From an uncultured Lachnospiraceae bacterium (GTDB lineage: Bacteria; Bacillota; Clostridia; Lachnospirales; Lachnospiraceae), in the NCBI GenBank assembly GCA_910586315.1, contig CAJUIP010000002.1, positions 1 to 64,000 on the forward strand: a DNA stretch of 64,000 bases. The letters run 5' to 3'. How positions within the stretch are numbered: the stretch's first letter is position 1; the number at the start of each line of letters is the position of its first letter. The notes under the pieces were generated by a model. The model did not search any database. It was not told the origin of the DNA and worked only from the letters and a program-made list of their open reading frames with translations. Both the position numbers and the translations under genes were made by a program. Positions 1 through 8,400 of the stretch are shown piece by piece.

Positions 1-209
1 TTCGGTTGGGCCTGTTTTTTGGACCCAAGTTTTTCATAGATTACTTGACACTACCTTCATTTAAACATTCTCACATTCTAACACAGCAAGCACAGGCAAA
101 TATGCAAATCTGCTATATCTGCCTCCATTCTTCTTCCGTCTCTTCCATCTGTCCATCATGCAGTGCGCCCGCATAATGGGAAAATACTCAAAGTATCATC
201 CATAACCCC
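1..209. other. Non-coding stretch downstream of cas8c, possible insertion-sequence end
   Basis: No coding sequence continues from cas8c to the window edge on the minus strand; all three frames are broken by stops. In type I-C operons cas7 normally starts a few bases after cas8c, so this gap is abnormal. Around positions 33-53 the plus strand reads TTTTCATAGATTACTTGACA followed by CTACC, which resembles the outer end of some IS256-type elements of Clostridia. If that reading is right, an insertion sequence lies just outside the window and separates cas8c from the rest of the operon. The IS assignment is only a resemblance from memory; the missing cas7 within this interval is seen directly. Confidence 0.3.
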
Positions 210-2039
210 TCACTCTTTCCCCTGTCCTTTTTCTTTCTCCGTCTCTGCTTCCTTTTCTGGATTTTTTACAAAGAAATTTTGATATTGCTGGTAATACCCG
301 ATAATAAACTTTCCCTGGTCTGCCAGCAAAAGTGTTCCCGGGAATTCCCCCTGTATCTTGTCCATGATTTCACCAATTAAAATATTATAATAAACGGGGT
401 TCTTTGCCTTATTCAGGTGATTCTGCGCCAAACGCAGCAGCTTCGGGAACACCAATACCGGCCTTGATGCGGCGGACGCAAAATATGCATCCTTGATTGT
501 CCGGTTCAGTGAATTTCCCGATGCCTCCTGCTGAAGCTTTTCCAGTACAGCAAACAGCCTTCCGCATAAATATGCAGGGCTGCAATTTTCTTTATCCAAT
601 GCCATCTTAATTTCCTCCTCTTTCCCGGCAATTCTCAAATTCCTATTGATACAGGCTTTTATCACACCCGCTCTGACATCGTCAATTTTCATATCCGAAT
701 CTGTTTTCACCCGCCGGACCACATGTTCTAGAAGAGAAACCGGATACGCGGTCCCATACATCACAGACTCAAATACCTTTGCTAACAGCATCGGATTGAC
801 TTTATCGTTCTGGTTCTTCGGTGACAGCAGGCTCCTTCTGATTCTCCAGAAAGGTACCGGTCTGGAATCCTCTGAAACCTGCATATCCTTCTGATGCTTT
901 ACAATATTCCAGAGAATCTCCCCATACTTCTTCCGATAAAAGAATTTAATGGCAAGTCTGGAAGAATTTGGTTTTAAACCCAGCATATAAAAATCAACTT
1001 CAGGATCGATACCATCCAAAGCCGCAATCCTCTTTTGAACAATAGAGCCTTCTGCCGCGTCCTTTAACAGACTCTTTAACATTCCTTCTGTTTGTTCTGC
1101 TGACATAAATTCCGACTCTCCAAAGAACAGCGCTGACATAAGAGACTCTTCTTTTCCTCCATTATTCATGGCCCAGAAAACAACCGTCACATCATCTAAC
1201 AGCTGCTTATGAGATTTTTCTCCCAGCAGATAATTTAACGTCTCAGAATATTGCTTCATCACCTTCTCTGAGATATTGCTATTGTAAGACTGTTCATTTC
1301 CATACGAGTTTTCGGAAGGATTGTTAAATCCTATCAAAACACTTCCTGTTGCCAGGCCGCCGGATACGCCTTTAATCTTGTTGTGAATCCTGGCAATGGG
1401 GGCCATTTCGCCGCAAACGGAACACTGTGCTTTCAGAATCTCCTCTTCTCCGCCAGAATCCCTCATCGCTTCCCATTTTTCTTTCACCATCGTATCCTCA
1501 TGAAGCAGCCGGTCCGGTTCTCCGGTCAGGCAAAAGGCAAATCCTGAATTTCCGTAATTTTTTCCAAGCTCCAAAAGCCATGGATTTTCCTTTTCGTCTT
1601 CCGGAACCCAGTTTTCAAGAAATGCCTGATATGCATGAACCACCGGAGAATCGATTCCCTCCAAAAAATTCCTGTTGGCTTGTACAAATGCCTCATGAGA
1701 TTTTTTTGCCTTATGGGTTTTGTCTTCTGTCTGGAACACTCCGCCATCATAATTCAGTCCAAATATGTACAACGGCCTATGTTCAATCATATTGGCATCA
1801 ATTCCCGGTTTTTCTGTCCGCTGAGGCATGACTTCCATCTTCGGCACCAGCTTTACCTTTGCTTTTCCGTTTTTGGACAAAATCAGCTCCTCTTTCTGCC
1901 ATGGAATAACCTCATCTATCTTTCCTTCCGGTGTCAGGCAAATCAGATAATGAATTTTTACCTTGGAATATCCCTCTGGAAGAACCTTACCGTCTCCGGA
2001 AAGAACGTCATAATAATCACACAGGGCTTTTATCAGCAT
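210..2039 (-). CDS. cas8c: Type I-C CRISPR-associated protein Cas8c (Csd1)
   Basis: The 609-aa protein is the large subunit of the type I-C Cascade surveillance complex, which recognises the PAM and recruits Cas3. The N-terminus (MLIKALCDYYDVLSGDG) and the overall length are typical of the Csd1 family. A glutamate/lysine-rich tail ends the protein. The start overlaps the end of cas5c by 7 bases, so translation is probably coupled. Order and strand (cas3-cas5c-cas8c) are those of canonical I-C operons. The family call rests on whole-protein similarity and context, because Cas8c has few short signature motifs. No frameshift or internal stop is seen. The gene is followed by non-coding DNA rather than cas7. 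Confidence 0.9.
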   Translation of the reverse strand: MLIKALCDYYDVLSGDGKVLPEGYSKVKIHYLICLTPEGKIDEVIPWQKEELILSKNGKAKVKLVPKMEVMPQRTEKPGIDANMIEHRPLYIFGLNYDGGVFQTEDKTHKAKKSHEAFVQANRNFLEGIDSPVVHAYQAFLENWVPEDEKENPWLLELGKNYGNSGFAFCLTGEPDRLLHEDTMVKEKWEAMRDSGGEEEILKAQCSVCGEMAPIARIHNKIKGVSGGLATGSVLIGFNNPSENSYGNEQSYNSNISEKVMKQYSETLNYLLGEKSHKQLLDDVTVVFWAMNNGGKEESLMSALFFGESEFMSAEQTEGMLKSLLKDAAEGSIVQKRIAALDGIDPEVDFYMLGLKPNSSRLAIKFFYRKKYGEILWNIVKHQKDMQVSEDSRPVPFWRIRRSLLSPKNQNDKVNPMLLAKVFESVMYGTAYPVSLLEHVVRRVKTDSDMKIDDVRAGVIKACINRNLRIAGKEEEIKMALDKENCSPAYLCGRLFAVLEKLQQEASGNSLNRTIKDAYFASAASRPVLVFPKLLRLAQNHLNKAKNPVYYNILIGEIMDKIQGEFPGTLLLADQGKFIIGYYQQYQNFFVKNPEKEAETEKEKGQGKE

Positions 2040-2761
2040 CGCAATCCCTCCCTGTACTTTTCCACATCAATTACGCCATTTACCATGTGCGGATGATAGT
2101 AAACCGTTAAGGCCCGGTCAGAAAATTTTGGATTTTCCCAATCCCCGTTCAACGGTCTTCCACCGTCCTCAAACTGCACCCGGTAGCTCATAAACCCCAA
2201 ATCCACATCGCCGGATGCCAAAACAGAGCTGCTGATTAAATTTTTGTCAAACTCCTCTACCAGCCGGATGCTCCGGACAGGAAATTCGCCGCAGCCCAGG
2301 CATGGAACCCGGAAAAATTGCCCTTTTTCCAGCCTTCTCATTATGATGTTAAAATGCTTTTTCTCATCCTCCCCCTCCTCTTCGTTTTTAATTCCTGTTA
2401 ATTCAAAATGAAATTCCACCCCGTATTTCACATTCTTTAACACCATCGCCGCCCTCTGGCTTCTGCTTTCAGACGTATAAATGCAGGGGTCAGCCCCCTT
2501 CCCTTTCATCTGATTCCTCATCGCACTGAAAAGGATCTTATCCTTCACTTCATTTCTGCGGATATTGACAAAGTCAATCGGATTGAACACGATGATCTTA
2601 TCAATCACATAGCGAATCGCCGGCTTCCAGTAAACACTTTTTAACAGGCCTTCCAACGCTCCTGGGGTTGGAACGTCATAGCTTACCCGCTCCACTTTCA
2701 GTTCAGGTCTGGTAAAACAGGCATAATCCCCGTCAATCATTACCCGAAACCCATACGCCAT
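2033..2761 (-). CDS. cas5c: Type I-C Cas5c (Cas5d), pre-crRNA processing and Cascade subunit
   Basis: This 242-aa RAMP-fold protein would, by family knowledge, cut the CRISPR repeat to leave an 11-nt 5' handle and cap the Cascade complex; in type I-C it replaces Cas6. The N-terminal segment contains the family-typical TPGALEGLLKSVYWKPAIRY stretch around residues 32-51, followed by a beta strand of the ferredoxin-like fold. A Gly-rich loop near residues 150-160 (CLGCGEFPVRSI) also fits. It starts 12 bases after the cas3 stop and overlaps cas8c by 7 bases, so the three genes form one transcript. Length is normal for Cas5d, and the gene appears intact. Confidence 0.9.
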   Translation of the reverse strand: MAYGFRVMIDGDYACFTRPELKVERVSYDVPTPGALEGLLKSVYWKPAIRYVIDKIIVFNPIDFVNIRRNEVKDKILFSAMRNQMKGKGADPCIYTSESRSQRAAMVLKNVKYGVEFHFELTGIKNEEEGEDEKKHFNIIMRRLEKGQFFRVPCLGCGEFPVRSIRLVEEFDKNLISSSVLASGDVDLGFMSYRVQFEDGGRPLNGDWENPKFSDRALTVYYHPHMVNGVIDVEKYREGLRC

Positions 2762-2773
2762 TATTCATCCCTC

Positions 2774-4966
2774 CTATTCCATAAAATAATCCTTCGCATC
2801 AAACAAAACTCCCAGCCTTTCATCATAATAGTCAGGATTCGTAAGAAACCAGATTCCGCTTCCATAATCCTCCAGCACATGCTGGCAAAACAGCTCATCA
2901 AATTCATTTTGATATACTGAAAACGCATATTTCTGAAGTTTTCTTGCCATTCCTGTTCCTGTATATCTGACCTGTTCCATCAAATCCTGGCTCTTCTCAT
3001 CCCTCACTGCAACCACAGAAACCGTTTTGGAATCCACGATTTCAAAGGAATCCCCATACTCCTTAAAAGGAATGGAATCAATGGCACTGCACCTCGAGCC
3101 GATAGAACCACTTAAAATCTCATCCCTTTTCATAAAAAACAACCGTTTATAATACTCCTGTATACACTCCTGACAGGAAATATCTTCATATTTTGCAAGA
3201 AGTCCCTTCGTAATATTGGCCCTCTCATCTTCCCACTTCTTTCCAGTACTATCTCCCTGGTCGAAAACAAAAACTTCCGCGCATTTTCTCTTCCCTTCCC
3301 GGTTACACCTGCCTCCGGCCTGTAAAATACTGTCCAGCCCGGAACGTTCCCGGAAAACAGAAAAGAAATCCAGATCCACGCCAGCCTCAATCAGAGACGT
3401 GGAAACCACAACAATCCTTCTTTCCTCCGGCACATCCTGCAGGTCAGGATATTCTTGTTCCATCTGGTAAAGCTCACGCTTTATCTCATCAATCACACGT
3501 TTCCTGTCAAATGCTGTCATGTACGTGGAAAGGTGATAGCATCTGCCATTAAAAGTTTTAAACAGTTCTCTCGCCGTTCTTCTTTTATTCACTACAATCA
3601 GACTTGATGGAAACTCCTTCGCTCTCTGAACAATCTGTTCCAGGCTCATTTTCCCCAGATAACAGTATCTGCACTTTTGAAATACCGGAAACATGGAAGT
3701 ATCATCAATCAGATTTACAATCCTGCTGTCAGGAAAAACACATTCTTCAATCAGGTTCTTAAAATCCGGCATGGTCGCTGTCAAAAACACTGCCTCGCTG
3801 TTTAAATACCTTGCAATATAAGAGATCCCTTCCAGACATGGTTTCAGATAATTCTGGGGCATAAGATGTGCTTCATCAAATATGAGGACACAGTCTGCCA
3901 TATTATGCAGCTTCCTGAGCTTCCCTCTCCTGTTGGAATACAATGATTCAAAAAACTGAACCGCCGTCGTGATAATCAATGGCGCATCCCAGTTTTCCAT
4001 CGCCGACTTGGCCGCCAGCCGGTAATTTTCATTATAATCTTCCTGATCCTCATAAGAAAACGTGGACTGATGTCTTAAAATATCCGCATCCTCTCCTAAT
4101 AGTTTTTCAAACACTTCGGCCGTTTGATCAATGATGCTGTTATACGGAATCACATAGATAATCCTTTTTTTCTGCTTCCTTAATGCCCGTTCCAGTGCAA
4201 ACTTAAGACTGCATAAAGTCTTTCCGCTTCCTGTTGGCATATTCATCAAGTAAATTTCTGATTCGACAGCGCTCTTTTCGAACACCTGCCTTTGCAAAGA
4301 AGCACGCATCCTCTGCAAATCCGTTGTACAGATAAAAGAATCAAGCTTCCTGTTTACCTTTTCCAGGCACCTTTCAAAATCCGCAAAAAGTTCCGCCTCA
4401 ACACTGTTTCCACAAAAGTCAGCCGTATCTGTGGAATCCGCATCTATCAGACAGGAAAAACAATATCTCGTAAAAAATGAAAATTTATCAAACAGCCTGT
4501 CCTTCGCGCCGCCGCAGTCCCTCATCAAAAATTCAGCGAAAGCTTTCTCATTCACCTCCGGGATTTGCAGCTCCTTCTGATATGCGCTATAATCCTCAAA
4601 CCCCCTGCTCATCCTCCCATAAAGAGTTGTCTTATCACCTGTGTCGTTCTTATAGCCGCCATCAGGAATTCCAGAGTGATGGCCGGCAATGCAATATCCC
4701 ATCATAACACCTGCCGGTCCCGGATACAATTTTCTTACGGCAGCCGCTCCACATGTGGAATGTTCCACTTTCACTGCCTCACCGCAAATCCTTTTCTGAA
4801 AAGAATCCTGAAATTTCCCCAAATCATGGAGCAGTCCTGCTGCGTATACCACATCTTTTAAAGCGGGGACTGCATATTCCTGACAGAGTCTTGCTGTATT
4901 TTCACTATGTTCTTTTACTGTCTGTATTTTTTTCGTTTCATCATTAATATGTGCTATATATTCCAT
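2774..4966 (-). CDS. cas3: Type I-C Cas3 nuclease-helicase
   Basis: This 730-aa effector nuclease-helicase degrades DNA marked by Cascade. The N-terminal HD nuclease domain shows His20 (KEHSENT) and the His47-Asp48 pair in GLLHDLGKF. A further His occurs in VEHSTCGAAA. The superfamily-2 helicase follows: Walker A MPTGSGKT near residue 245, DEAH box in LIFDEAHLM near residue 365, then TATMP, VVSTSLIEAGVDLD and QAGGRCNREGK motifs. The ATG at 4966 is preceded by an AGAGG ribosome site. It is the first gene of the operon and has a well-spaced promoter of its own. All motifs needed for activity are present. Confidence 0.95.
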   Translation of the reverse strand: MEYIAHINDETKKIQTVKEHSENTARLCQEYAVPALKDVVYAAGLLHDLGKFQDSFQKRICGEAVKVEHSTCGAAAVRKLYPGPAGVMMGYCIAGHHSGIPDGGYKNDTGDKTTLYGRMSRGFEDYSAYQKELQIPEVNEKAFAEFLMRDCGGAKDRLFDKFSFFTRYCFSCLIDADSTDTADFCGNSVEAELFADFERCLEKVNRKLDSFICTTDLQRMRASLQRQVFEKSAVESEIYLMNMPTGSGKTLCSLKFALERALRKQKKRIIYVIPYNSIIDQTAEVFEKLLGEDADILRHQSTFSYEDQEDYNENYRLAAKSAMENWDAPLIITTAVQFFESLYSNRRGKLRKLHNMADCVLIFDEAHLMPQNYLKPCLEGISYIARYLNSEAVFLTATMPDFKNLIEECVFPDSRIVNLIDDTSMFPVFQKCRYCYLGKMSLEQIVQRAKEFPSSLIVVNKRRTARELFKTFNGRCYHLSTYMTAFDRKRVIDEIKRELYQMEQEYPDLQDVPEERRIVVVSTSLIEAGVDLDFFSVFRERSGLDSILQAGGRCNREGKRKCAEVFVFDQGDSTGKKWEDERANITKGLLAKYEDISCQECIQEYYKRLFFMKRDEILSGSIGSRCSAIDSIPFKEYGDSFEIVDSKTVSVVAVRDEKSQDLMEQVRYTGTGMARKLQKYAFSVYQNEFDELFCQHVLEDYGSGIWFLTNPDYYDERLGVLFDAKDYFME

Positions 4967-5025
4967 ACTGTTCCTCTTTAAACATTAAATCCCTATATTT
5001 CCCTCACTATCTTTGAACCACTCTC

Positions 5026-5054
5026 ATCTTATCACAACTTTACCAAAAGTTCAA
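5026..5054 (-). promoter_or_regulatory. Promoter of the cas3-cas5c-cas8c operon
   Basis: Read on the minus strand this is TTGAAC, a 17-base spacer and TAAGAT, a good housekeeping-type promoter about 60 bases before the cas3 start. It lies only 13 bases from the sequence matched by the spacer-like part of the upstream small RNA. Confidence 0.7.
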
Positions 5055-5062
5055 CTATATTT

Positions 5063-5085
5063 TTCTTAACTTTTAGTTTGTAAAT
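5063..5085 (+). promoter_or_regulatory. Candidate Cascade target site upstream of the cas3 promoter
   Basis: Positions 5068-5083 match 15 of the first 16 bases of the spacer-like part of the adjacent RNA gene. The one mismatch is at position 12, a multiple of six, where type I crRNA bases are flipped out and do not pair. The three bases directly before the site are CTT, while the I-C consensus PAM TTC lies two bases further out at 5063-5065. The site sits next to the cas3 -35 box, so a bound Cascade could repress the operon. This is an inference from sequence. Confidence 0.55.
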
Positions 5086-5097
5086 ATTTATATCAAA

Positions 5098-5140
5098 GAA
5101 AAAGCTGCCTGCATGGACATACCACTTATCAGGCAGCTAT
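5098..5140 (-). terminator. Rho-independent terminator of the candidate Cas-regulating RNA
   Basis: On the minus strand AGCTGCCTG pairs with CAGGCAGCT, a perfect 9-bp stem at 5130-5138 and 5103-5111, followed by TTTTTCTTT. It lies between the upstream RNA promoter and the cas3 promoter, so it separates the two transcripts. Confidence 0.8.
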
Positions 5141-5251
5141 CTCTTCTCAATCGGGCTCATTACCAACTAAAAGTTATTTCTACTCACGCCTCTCTGCAAT
5201 GCTCCCTGCAAAAGACGACTAAAATTGGTTGTCAATATATATCAGCCGACT
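5098..5251 (-). ncRNA. Candidate CreR-like Cas-regulating RNA (degenerate I-C repeat plus spacer-like guide)
   Basis: A transcript of about 150 nt is predicted from its own promoter and terminator. Its core at 5219-5176 reads like a degenerate type I-C repeat. It begins GTCG; CGTCTTTTGCA pairs with TGCAGAGAGGCG (GU pairs and one bulge allowed); and it ends with exactly 11 bases, TGAGTAGAAAT, the handle length that Cas5c leaves. The usual I-C handle is TGGATTGAAAT, 8 of 11 identical. From 5175 follows a spacer-like stretch starting AACTTTTAGTTGGTAA, and the terminator hairpin stands where a second repeat would be. The guide matches DNA beside the cas3 promoter. By knowledge of CreR RNAs, such a guide lets Cascade repress its own cas genes. 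No open reading frame explains the segment. Confidence 0.6.
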
Positions 5252-5257
5252 ATTCTT

Positions 5258-5286
5258 ATTCTATCCCATCGCGGTCTTTATAACAA
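5258..5286 (-). promoter_or_regulatory. Promoter of the candidate Cas-regulating RNA
   Basis: The minus strand reads TTGTTA, a 17-base spacer and TAGAAT, inside an AT-rich stretch. Transcription would start near 5251, just before the degenerate repeat. Confidence 0.6.
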
Positions 5287-5391
5287 TCCATTTTAAACAA
5301 AAATTTTCCTCATAAATTATTTTAATGTAACAGGTCAGATAGGTCCGCGCGTTCCCCGCACCGACCGTAAGAAAACGCAGTGGTCGTGGGC

Positions 5392-5437
5392 AAAAGCCCC
5401 ATGGATATTCAAATCAGAACATCCACAGGGCTTTTCT
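5392..5437 (-). terminator. Terminator at the end of the 28-kb F1-like/giant-protein operon
   Basis: AAAAGCCC with GTGGAT on the left pairs with ATCCATGGGGCTTTT on the right, giving a stem of about 15 bp flanked by A and T runs on both sides. It can act in either direction. It lies 49 bases past the stop of the 4327-aa gene and isolates that operon from the small RNA gene. Confidence 0.75.
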
Positions 5438-5485
5438 TTCATGTTTTTCGTAAATATTCAGACTTGCTGAACCGTTACGATTTTT

Positions 5486-8400
5486 CTATTCCTGTCTGCT
5501 CATCCGCTTCTTCTTGTCATACAGAACTCCAAGAAGAATCACCATACAGGCCGCAGCCGCGCCCACAAGAGCCAGTCCGGTCCGGTTGGTCTCGGCAGAT
5601 ACCTTCATAGCTTCCAGGTTGATGGCATTCTGGCGGATACCGTTCTCCTCCATAATTTCCATCTTCCTGTTCTCACTGAGCAGACTTTCTCCGCTCGTGG
5701 TCAGCAGGTCTTCTGCGCGGAATACCTCATAACCTCCGGCATCGGCTGTCAGCATGGTCACATACGCACGGTCTGATGTCAGGGACGGAAGTACTGCTTT
5801 CGCCTCATCCGGCCCTCCGGTTCCAGAGCTTCCGGCCGCACTGCCGCTGTTCTTTGCGGAATCCGCGGCTTTGATTCCGCCGCTGGCGGCTCCTTCCCCG
5901 TCTGCGCCTCCGGCTGTATTCACCTTAGAAGCTCCCACATCTTCGCCTTCCAGATTGCTGATCAAAGCCGAGCCATCCACATGGGCGGTTCCTCCTTTAT
6001 GGCTTCCGCCGTCTCCGGTTCCTTCCGCCCTGTCAGCCCGATCGCTTACGTCTGTCCGGTTATTCCGGTCAGCGCCGCTTTCGGCTGCCTGATTCCGGCT
6101 GTCCGTGTTCCGGTCGTTTCTGATCCCTCCATTTCCAGAGCCAGCCTCAGTTCCGTCCACGTTCTTGCCATCTTCGGTCGTTGCGCTTCCTGCTTCCGCC
6201 TTGGTTCCATCCGCAGCTTGGCCATTTTCGGTCGCCCCATTACCGGCTTTTGCCTTAGCTCCATCCGCAGTCTGACCATCCCCAGCCGTCTGGTTTCCGG
6301 TTTCATTCCGGCCATTTTCAGGCCGCCCGAATGCTCCGGTTCCATCCGCAGTCTGATCATCCCCGGCCGGCCGGTTTTCGGATTTCGCTTTGGCTCCGTC
6401 TCTGGCTGCTCCGCTTCCGGTCCCATCCCGGCTGTTCTCAGGCTGCCCGGCCGCTCCGGCTTCATCCGCATCCCGGTCGTCTTCATAGCTTCCAGTTCCG
6501 TCCGCGTCCTGACTGTCTCCGGTCTCTCCACTTTCTGCCTCGTCTTCAGCGCCTGTATTTTCATCGGTTACACCGTCCGAACTCTTTTGACCGCTACCCT
6601 GTTTTTCGCCGTTTTCGGTCTTCTCTGCATCCGCATCCTGACCGTTTCCGGCTCCGTCGTTTTGGCCTGTTCCATTCCGGTCGGTTTCTGTCCCATCCGC
6701 ATTCTCGTCCCGGTCTTTTTCATTCCCGGTCTTTTCCGCCTCTGAACCTTGCCCGCTTCCGGTCCCGGCCTTTTCTGTGTCTGAGCCCTGCCCGCTTCCA
6801 GTTCCGGTATTATCCGCGTCCGCCTTTCCGCCGCCTTCATCGGCCTCACCTTCGTTCCCGTCGAAGGGCTTTCCGGATGCGCCGTCCTGGCTGCTTCCAT
6901 CTGCTCCGCTTTCCGGTCCCTTGGCGCCGTTTTCTGTCAGAGCCCCGTCTTTTTCCGTGCTCTGATCACTTCCGCCGGAGCCTCCGGTTGTGCCGCTTCC
7001 TCCGGTGGAATTACTTCCGCCGGCCTTGTTATCACCGTCGATGGCCACATCCAGCTTATTGCCGTTGGAATCCGCCGGATTCTCTGGTGCGTCGGTCTTC
7101 TTGATAAATCCAATCACCTGGTTATCGTCAATCGGGTTCTTTACCAGGCTGTCGACGAGTCCGGCCGCGCTGTTGTACGCGTTCATGGTCTTTAACGCCA
7201 CTTTCTTTCCGGATGCCCAGAGGGATGCATAGTCGACAAATCCCAAGGCCTCCTTCTCCGAATCGTCCTTAAAGAGCAGCGTTCCGGTCAGGTAGTTAAA
7301 GGCCGCTGTCGTGTTGTCACAGTACCGGATAATCACATACGGCTCATCGGCATACAGGTTATCTCCAATCTCCAGAATCTGGAAGTTATCCAGAATGTCT
7401 TTCTGATTCTCATCCTTCGGCCAGCGGATTGCCGTCTTTCTGTCCTCCAGAACCCGGTTCTCCGTCACAATGCTCAAGTACTCCGCGCTTCCCTGGGATG
7501 TACTGTAATAATCCGCCAGGAAGCTCTGGAATCCCTGTCCATATGGCTGGTCTAACTCGGGATCCATACCAAACAGCTTTCCGTTTTTGGCAAACAGACG
7601 GTAATCGGAGCGGGTTTCTCCATGATCCGCCATACTGTAGGTACGGTAAGAAAGAACCTCCTCCCCGCTGTAATCGGTCCGATACGCGGGCACGGTTTCC
7701 TCACTTGTCTTAAAGAGCGTTTCCGGCTCCAGGGTATCTGTCTGAGCGCCGCTTGTTACCCGGTAAACAGCCCCGTCACCGTCCAGGGCCTCGCCCTGAT
7801 ACAGGTGTATGAAGGAACCGCTCAGTACCTTCTGAACATTGGCCATGCTGCCATCGCCGGAGTAAGCACCATTATCGCAGTAAATACCATCCTTTCTGAT
7901 ATAGTAGCAATGGTCTTTCCATGTCATTACGGTATGTCTTACAGCGTCTCCGGTCACGGCAAAGCTTCTGCTGTTCTCTCCAAGAGTCACCCGGATTGTC
8001 AAGGTAGAAGTAAAGTCATAAGGAATCGTATACGTCTGTCTGGCAATTTCCGTCTGTTCCATCAGCATTCCGTCTGACCCGAGAATCTCAAACTGAACCT
8101 TCGGAAGAAGGATTCCCTCAAGAATTTCCGGTTCCTCTTTGGCAAGCTCCCTGGTCTCGATCACATCCGCGCCCAGATCTGCCACATCCGCCGGGAATTC
8201 CAGGTTGATGGTTCCGGCTCCGGATGCATAAATGGATACCTGATCCAGAGAATCGCTTAAGTTGCCGAGGCTTAAAAGAGAAGCTCCTGAGGTTCCGTCC
8301 GGAATCGGAATACCATCCTGTACCGGAGATTCCTCCCCAAGCCATGCGCCCGCAAGGGCAGCTGTGCCCGAATTGCTGACATACGGGAACACTCCCTTGT

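Noticed and set aside
5098..5251. 6S RNA or riboswitch upstream of cas3
   Set aside because: No 6S-like long central bubble and no riboswitch core I recognise; the terminator separates it from cas3, and the repeat-plus-guide reading explains more of it.
5486..5600. LPXTG-type sorting signal at the end of the giant protein
   Set aside because: The hydrophobic helix and basic tail are present, but no LPXTG-like motif precedes them.
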